Shown piece after piece: positions 58,261-64,000 of a stretch of 64,000 nucleotides of DNA; positions within the stretch are counted from its first letter, which is position 1, and each line of letters starts with the position of its first letter. Below the pieces are notes generated by a model, which saw only the letters and a program-made list of their open reading frames with translations, did not search any database and had not been told where the DNA came from. The stretch lies in assembly GCF_964340395.1 (NCBI RefSeq), contig NC_135567.1, positions 1,974,109 through 2,038,108 of the forward strand. Direction: 5' to 3'. Origin of the DNA: Glandiceps talaboti (lineage: Eukaryota; Hemichordata; Enteropneusta; Spengelidae). A program made the position numbers and the translations under genes.

Positions 58261-60168
58261 TATCTGTAGTTCGTGTCATAATCTAGTATTAACTGTCTTC
58301 TGTTATTTTGTTACTTGCTACTATGCTCGATTTATTCAACCTTTCTTTAAGTTTACTGTGGCAAATGGTGCTAATTAAGTACTTAAGTTCTACACAGACA
58401 GATTTCTAATTTATGTCCAGTTATTTTAAATATATAATGATTATGTTCTTGTTTCTTATAGGTCATTAAATACGTATGTTATTAAATGACAACACGAAAT
58501 TTCCTTTAAAAGCATTTTTCATTTTCATATCCATGACTACTTATGTGAGCGAAGTAAGGCCATGTGTGCAATCGTATGAATACTTTCACTTTTATCGATC
58601 GAGTTTGCGTGACGAAACCTTTCCATAATGTTCTGTCCTTCACTGCATTTCTGTTGTATAGGACGTTATCTAGTCACGTGTCACGTTTGACGACATCAAT
58701 AAAATCTTATGGATAATCATGTGTGCTAAGACCTAACATGAAAGAACAATGTAGAGGAAAGAGAGATTCAATAATGATATATCTTTGCAACCAATATTAA
58801 TACGATGTGCAATCAAGATATGACGCTCCAGAATTCAAAGTGTATGAAAATATCTATGTTTACTAGACTGGCACTTCCCCTTTCAAATGTATGGTTTATA
58901 CGTTCTTTGATAGTATAAAAAGGAGAGAAGTGCCTTATCAAATTAGTTTGATGATTTTCAATGAGAGCTCACATGGGTTTCTTTATTTGATACCTATCTA
59001 AAGACATATTATTTGCATGGTCCAGACTAAATCAAATGCATGCCTTGCTTGTATAAAATTATAGAAATAATCAAACCAATTACTTAACACACACTGGTCA
59101 TTTTTATGTTCTATAGTAATGGTTTCTGATGATTCAATTTATGTTATTTTCTCCATATTGCAACACACTTATAAATAATATGAATAAATAAAGATATTTA
59201 TATAGCTCCTAGTATCCATCAATGATGTACCCTGGCGCTTTACAATAGAAACTGCTACAGCTAAGCTCTTTCAAAAAGGTATGTCTTTAGTCTTAATTTG
59301 AAAGTCTACATATTCGGTACAGAGCGGACAGTGTTAGGTAGTTGATTCCACAGATCGATCTCCATACGATTTGAGTCTTGGTCTGGGAACCTGTATGATG
59401 ACTTGAACGCAAAGTGGGTATATATCTTGTAACTAGGTGTATTATCACTAGTAATTCTACAGTCTATATTGTATTATGTAATTCCTGTTATTAATCTCAA
59501 TATCATGTTGCTTGCATAAGTCTATACCTTGTATAGACTATAGTTATTGCATAAATTTACACGCACTCTAAATACTCGTATATTTACACTTTACACTAAC
59601 AAAGAAAGGAGATAGTTCCACGGCATCAAAACGGTGCTAGAGTGATTTGTCGTCATCAGCGCTATCCACAGAAATGTTACTTGCATTAGTGTTATATAAT
59701 AGTTCATAAATATCCTAATTAGTCAAATTTTCAAAAACGGATCTTTACTCATGTTTCACCGCCTACATTTTTGATATCTTGTTTAGTATAAAATGTTGAG
59801 AGAGGTGCACCAACAAGAATATAGATTACAATTACTTCAAAGTCAAACCCTATTTTGACTGGTCTAAACGGCTACTCTTAATATTCAACCACTACTGAAA
59901 AAATGAATGCAACTTCATAATGTTTAATACATCAATACTGTGTAAAATACTATACCGTACCGAACTGTACATAACATTTGAGAAGTAAGTTATATAGTTC
60001 CAGAAATACCTATTGCAATAGTAAAATCCAGTAAATGGCTCATCAAAGAATGAAAATTTACCTAGAAACTAATTTAATAATATGCTTTCTGAAACCAACA
60101 CAAATACAGTTACTAATCATGATCCACAACCATATAAATGTTTATCGTAATGTTTCTCTTGGTTAGCC
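58261..60168. other. Non-coding region with one dispersed-repeat fragment
   Basis: Nothing coding is supported. Around 59,185-59,480, TTTATATAGCTCCTAGTATCC followed by CCCTGGCGCTTTACAATAG resembles a dispersed repeat type of the form TATATAGCGCC…GGCGCTTTACA that I associate with marine invertebrate genomes. The assignment is tentative. Confidence 0.4.
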
Positions 60169-60298
60169 TTAGTTACATGTGTTCAGACTGTATAATTTAC
60201 TTTTATTTAATTTACATTTATTTTTATATGTATCTTTTCCTGGGCAACTATTATTTATTATATTAGTTATAAGACTACTGCCCATCTGTATTTTCTTA

Positions 60299-61204
60299 TT
60301 ATTTGGCACCAGATTCTTCATTTTCTTGTTGTTTACACTGCTTCCCGCCAGTATATTTCCCTTGATTGGCTTCAGGTTCCTTGCCTTCCAGTTGTTTCCA
60401 TTGCTTACTGCCTGTATCTTTCCCTCGGTTGGCTGCAGGTTCCTTGCCTTCCAGTTGTTTCCATTGCTTACTGCCTGTATCTTTCCCTCGGTTCGCTTCA
60501 GGTTCCTTGTCTTCCAGTTGTTTCCATTGCTTACTGCATGTATCTTTCTTTCGGTTGGCTTCAGCTTTCTTGCTTTCCTTCTGTTCACTTTGTTTTCTGT
60601 CTTCATCTTTCCTTTGCTTGACTTCAGAATCCTTACTTTCCAGTTGTTCACATTGCTGTCTGGCTGTATCTTTCACTTGGTTGGCCTCAGATTCCATACT
60701 TTCTATTTCTTCACTGTCATTCATGCTTATATTTTTCCATAGGTTGTCTTCAGACTCCTTACTTTCTACTTTTTCACATTGTTCGTTGCCTGTGCCTTTC
60801 TCACGGTTATCTTCAGATTCCTTACTGTCTAGGTGTTCATATTGCTTCTTGCCTGGGTCTTTCTCTTGGTCTGCATCAGGTTCCTTGCTTTCTAAGTTTC
60901 CTAAATCATCAGTGTACGTATCATTTCCTTCGATGACCCCTGATTGTGAATTTTGCAGGTTTTCAGAAATTTTCATGTGTGAAGTGCTCTCTTGGATGAC
61001 TCCTGGTTTATCATTTTCCGCATCTTCAGATAGTTTTTTGTCAATCGCCTCCGAGTTCTTGTTTGGCAGGTTTTGTGTTTTCTTTATAGCTGTATCTTTC
61101 CCTTTACCGGCTTCTGATTCCTTACTGTTTGGTTCACTTGAATCTGTCTTCTCTGGTTTTTTCTTTGGATTTTCACACATCAAGAATGCTCCAGAGCACG
61201 TGTC
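60299..61204 (-). CDS. Charged repeat-rich exon of an unrecognised gene
   Basis: A possible acceptor (CATTTTATTAG) lies above 61,204. From there the frame reads DTCSGAFLMCENPKKKPEKT and stays open for about 300 codons to TAA at 60,299. The body is highly charged (Glu, Lys, Asp, Gln) with repeats of about 21 residues containing KQWKQLEGKEPEANRGKDTG. At least three near-identical 63-bp units lie between 60,375 and 60,560, and older ones extend upstream. It is probably disordered. A stop-proximal AATAAA is present on the minus strand near 60,255. Plus-strand frames of 280 and 187 codons over the same DNA are hydrophobic mirror images and are not preferred. It may be joined to the kinase-like exon at 61,871 onward. 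Confidence 0.55.
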   Translation of the reverse strand, partial: DTCSGAFLMCENPKKKPEKTDSSEPNSKESEAGKGKDTAIKKTQNLPNKNSEAIDKKLSEDAENDKPGVIQESTSHMKISENLQNSQSGVIEGNDTYTDDLGNLESKEPDADQEKDPGKKQYEHLDSKESEDNREKGTGNEQCEKVESKESEDNLWKNISMNDSEEIESMESEANQVKDTARQQCEQLESKDSEVKQRKDEDRKQSEQKESKKAEANRKKDTCSKQWKQLEDKEPEANRGKDTGSKQWKQLEGKEPAANRGKDTGSKQWKQLEGKEPEANQGKYTGGKQCKQQENEESGAK

Positions 61205-61710
61205 CTAATAAAATGCAAATTTGCCAATAATGTCATAATCAATGAATAAGGATTTCCTCCTAAACATGTTAATGTAAACATAAATGTACTGTCATATTTA
61301 ATCATATAGACCCTGTGTGGTCCACTATTATATTAGCAGGCAGTAGCAACAAAAATTCTTATATAAAAGTGTTACAAATATATTAGTAATCGTAAAAGGA
61401 AAAGTTCTCGTATGCAATTGTATTAATTTTGGCCAACAGTTTGAAAGATCGTTTCTGCACATATAAGCCAACTAAACCTCATGAACTTCTAAAGTGTAAG
61501 TAAGTAGAAGACTACCTGGAGCGGAAGAGAATTTACGTTTTATTCAATTGCTCATGATTTTAATTTGCGACACATAAAGTTGATTGCTTTTGAAATGTTT
61601 TTCTTATGAAAACAATACTGACTCGAGTAATTTATCGTGATCATCAATAAAAGTCGATGACTTTACAAGCTTGTTTAGACGAAACATCTGAACAAAAACA
61701 GTATCTCTAC

Positions 61711-61740
61711 AGCAGCAGCAGCAGTAGCAGCAGCAGCAGC

Positions 61741-61771
<31 letters not shown>
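61711..61771. repeat. (CAG)n / (CAA)n trinucleotide tract
   Basis: A CAGCAGCAG… tract passes into CAACAACAA…, about 60 bp in total. It lies in the presumed intron of the minus-strand gene. The poly-Cys frame it creates is an artefact. Confidence 0.95.
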
Positions 61772-61772
<1 letters not shown>

Positions 61773-61870
61773 AAATAACGAAACATCATCAACATCGTCA
61801 TCAACATCAGAAAAACAACAAACTTTCTAATACAAATTGAAATGTAACAAAAATGACAAACAAAACACAC

Positions 61871-62155
61871 GTCAGTTGTATCAATCATGACATCCTCGTT
61901 TGTTATGTTTTCGTGATAACACTCGGCATCATGAAGTAATTTTAGAGCTGTATGTAGATCGTCGGTTATTCTTCGACTCTCTTCTTTCAGAATTGTATCC
62001 CATTTGTTGAACACACTTAGTTTAATCATGGATATTTCATCACCATTTTGGAATACTGGTGTCCAACAAAATCTAGATGTTTTCGTCATGTACATCTGCT
62101 GTCGTTTGAATTTCTTCCGTAATCCTTTTGAACATACAATAGTATTGGTTAAGAA
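61871..62155 (-). CDS. Possible degenerate protein-kinase-like exon
   Basis: The minus-strand frame contains DDLHTALKLLHDAECYHENI then TNEDVMIDTT. This resembles the subdomain VI stretch of protein kinase-like folds (…ALxxLHxxGxxHxDLxxxNxxID). The catalytic Asp position reads Glu or Asn (HEN), so catalysis would be lost. A weak donor GAC|GTGTGT at 61,870 would join it in frame to GACACGTGC… of the exon ending at 61,204, placing AFLM where a kinase has its DFG region. The upstream limit is unclear. The frame runs past MYMTKTSRFCWTPVFQNGD to about 62,155 or beyond. The homology is my reading, not a search result. Confidence 0.35.
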
Positions 62156-62344
62156 AATTCCAGGGAATGGCTTGATTGAAAAGAAGCATAAAATTGAAAC
62201 TCTTATTCGCCTACACTAATTTCAGGGTTGGCGCATTAAATCATGCAAATGTATGAGATGAGCAATATATATTTATTACTATTTATCTGTAGGTTATAAG
62301 CGCTTAGGAGTTTGAATATTCACGGTTAAGCTCATATATATATT

Positions 62345-62515
62345 GCTAAATCCCATGATGCAACAGCGTCAACGCTACAAGAACGATAAAATTGAATGGA
62401 GAAAAAATTTGCTATTTGGCAGTAGTAAGAAATGTGTGATGCGAAATCATGAAATTATTCCACATCCCAACATTTATGAAAAATACCGTTATTTCCTGGA
62501 GTGGAGTTCCCCTTA
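62345..62515. repeat. Dispersed repeat copy (mate at 47,945-48,112)
   Basis: ATCCCATGATGCAACAGC at the left and TTTCCTGGAGTGGAGTTCCCCTTAA at the right match the other copy in order and orientation. The middle is more diverged. Confidence 0.5.
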
Positions 62516-63061
62516 AATTCCGTTCTAAGACCTTATTGAGTTGTCATTTGAAACGAATTTCTATCATAGAAAGCAATTTGTGAGTCCTCATACTGTAGGA
62601 CGAGCTGTGTGGCTTATTCTAGAGTGTTTTGATGTTATATTTTAATGAAATATTAACTCTTCGATTTGTGTTTAATATAAAATAATTAGGCGCCGATTAA
62701 AAATGCGATTGACAAGCTTTTCGTGCTATCTGGCAAGACAAAGCGGTAGCATGTGCAATTCTTGTAACAAGTCAACTCAATTATTTCACAAATGAAAATC
62801 AATGTGTACGAGGCAACGTATTAAAATGAAAGAGAATGGAAGAGACACACACGTTACTAAAAGCCTCGACCTCTTGGAACCTAACTATATATCCGCGTTG
62901 TGTACAAATAAATCGCGTGTTGGTACTCAAGAGCTGAAACAAATGAAATATTAGCATGTATTCTATCAGTTCAGCTCATAAAAGAAAATTGCGATATGAG
63001 GAAAAAGACACTTTTATAGCTCTTGATCATTATTTCGGGTTCATATCGAGACTTCATTAAT
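62516..63061. other. 3' flank of the receptor gene, nothing recognised
   Basis: AT-rich sequence expected to hold the 3' untranslated region of the minus-strand receptor gene. No repeat or exon was identified. Confidence 0.5.
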
Positions 63062-64000
63062 TTATCGTACATATGTAATAGTACTAACGTGAGTTTTACA
63101 AAACATTCCGTGTAATAAAGTTTCCATACCTCCTTCTGCTTTCTTTCTTAACTTGGCCTTTGCCTCCTTCAGTATTCTCCTGATGTTTATAAATTTATAT
63201 TTATCGGTTGAAAAGTTAAAAAGGAAAGGATGAGCCAATGAACTTAGTGGTAGAACAGTAACTGCTATCCATGCATACACAGTGCCTGACAATTTGACTC
63301 CGGCAATACCCACGAAGGTAACAGAGACAATTGGTAACCAAACTAGAAGATCTGCACCAATTATACACATCACCATGATTATCATCTTCTTTTGAACATG
63401 AGACCGTCGGTTTTCACTAGCCTTTTTACTACTCTTATTCTTACTAACCAGTATGATAATGTAGCATGTTGATATTATAATAAGGTATATCACTTCGAGC
63501 ATGGTAAATATCGCAAACGAGTACTCCCAGCCAGGGGGTCGGTCATGTCGAAGGTGGAATGGCAAGCAGACAGAATTATCGCCATAAAAGTGTTCTCCAA
63601 AATAGTTTATGGGACAGACGGGTAAGATGGCAAATAACAAATGAATAGTTATGCCGACGGCTATAATTGAACCAGCCAGCTTGCGACTCACATGGATCAT
63701 CTTCAATGGATTAGAAAGAACTATGCACCGTATTACAGTCATGACAGTCAATAAATAGAGTGAAATCTGAACTGCCATACTGGCTAGAATTCCAACAAAT
63801 TTGCAGAAAATACTACTACGCCATATTATATCATTAATTATATAGTCGTCTCTGTAGAATCCGTCAACACTGCCAATGATAATCAAATATACACCCTTTA
63901 GAAGATCAGCTATTGTAATAATTAGAATCATGATGTTATCAACTGATTTGAACTCAGATCGATGTTCCTTCTGCAGTCGCCATGCTAAACAATATAGGTT
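63062..64000 (-). CDS. LGR-type G-protein-coupled receptor, seven-helix part (partial)
   Basis: The frame is open from the window edge (NLYCLAWRLQKEHRSEFKSV…) to the stop at 63,062. The ATG at 63,931 is therefore internal, and helix 1 with the ectodomain lie outside the window. Numbering from that Met: helix 2 is about 1-20 (ADLLKGVYLIIIG); helix 3 about 42-69, with the conserved Cys43; helix 4 about 85-106; helix 5 about 137-163; helix 6 about 183-209 (ADLLVWLPI); helix 7 about 216-240. The second outer loop, YFGEHFYGDNSVCLPF with Cys122, and GVYL in helix 2 are hallmarks of the leucine-rich-repeat receptor family (relaxin-receptor/GRL101 branch), whose ligands are usually peptides. Two odd points: the DRY/DRF motif at the end of helix 3 reads IRC (67-69), and NPxxY in helix 7 reads HPFLF (234-238). 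A basic tail follows. Family confidence is high, ligand unknown. Confidence 0.88.
   Translation of the reverse strand, partial: NLYCLAWRLQKEHRSEFKSVDNIMILIITIADLLKGVYLIIIGSVDGFYRDDYIINDIIWRSSIFCKFVGILASMAVQISLYLLTVMTVIRCIVLSNPLKMIHVSRKLAGSIIAVGITIHLLFAILPVCPINYFGEHFYGDNSVCLPFHLRHDRPPGWEYSFAIFTMLEVIYLIIISTCYIIILVSKNKSSKKASENRRSHVQKKMIIMVMCIIGADLLVWLPIVSVTFVGIAGVKLSGTVYAWIAVTVLPLSSLAHPFLFNFSTDKYKFINIRRILKEAKAKLRKKAEGGMETLLHGMFCKTHVSTITYVR

Noticed and set aside
60366-61208. 280-codon plus-strand frame with Ser/Phe/Leu repeats (also 60,179-60,742)
   Set aside because: Mirror of the charged minus-strand repeat exon, which has an acceptor, a stop and a nearby polyadenylation signal. Not excluded with certainty.

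Overview
This is a eukaryotic nuclear window with spliced genes, non-LTR and LTR retrotransposons and very large tandem arrays. It is AT-rich and crowded with minisatellites. A receptor of leucine-rich-repeat GPCR (LGR) type, an animal-type chromodomain Ty3/gypsy element and L1/Tx1-like and Jockey/CR1-like LINE remains point to a metazoan, most likely a non-vertebrate such as a marine invertebrate. The species cannot be fixed from the sequence.

Layout. Positions 1-23,857 are one satellite array with a 74-bp monomer, about 322 copies, still running at the left edge. Diagnostic variants show a second level of order: blocks of 7.1-7.5 kb (about 100 monomers) are themselves tandemly repeated. Only 153 bp of other sequence separate the array from a complete LTR retrotransposon (24,011-32,035). 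It has two 583-bp LTRs that read as identical, a 4-bp target duplication, and a primer-binding site and polypurine tract in place. One uninterrupted 1,782-codon Gag-Pol frame ends in a chromodomain.

Positions 32,321-36,720 hold three consecutive minisatellites (55, 29 and 88/90 bp). From 36.65 to 48.55 kb there is a multi-exon gene on the minus strand. Five exons with consensus splice sites and fully compatible phases can be joined, but I do not recognise the protein. Its introns are packed with tandem arrays (58, 49 and 51 bp), a 5'-truncated LINE reverse transcriptase, microsatellites and short inverted-repeat transposons. Its last visible exon reads directly into the 88/90-bp array.

Positions 48.55-55.5 kb are mostly non-coding: a TC/TA tract with a fold-back element, 44-bp and 23-bp arrays, copies of at least two dispersed repeat families, and two weak candidate first exons. 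Positions 55.9-58.26 kb are a badly decayed L1/Tx1-like LINE. From 60.3 to about 62.2 kb on the minus strand lies a probable two-exon piece of a gene joining a degenerate kinase-like segment to a charged 21-residue repeat region. The right edge (63,062-64,000, minus) is the seven-helix part of an LGR-type receptor that continues out of the window.

The window is dominated by repeat biology. The likely real host genes are the five-exon gene, the charged-repeat gene and the LGR receptor, all on the minus strand. No RNA genes, CRISPR arrays or prokaryotic features were seen.
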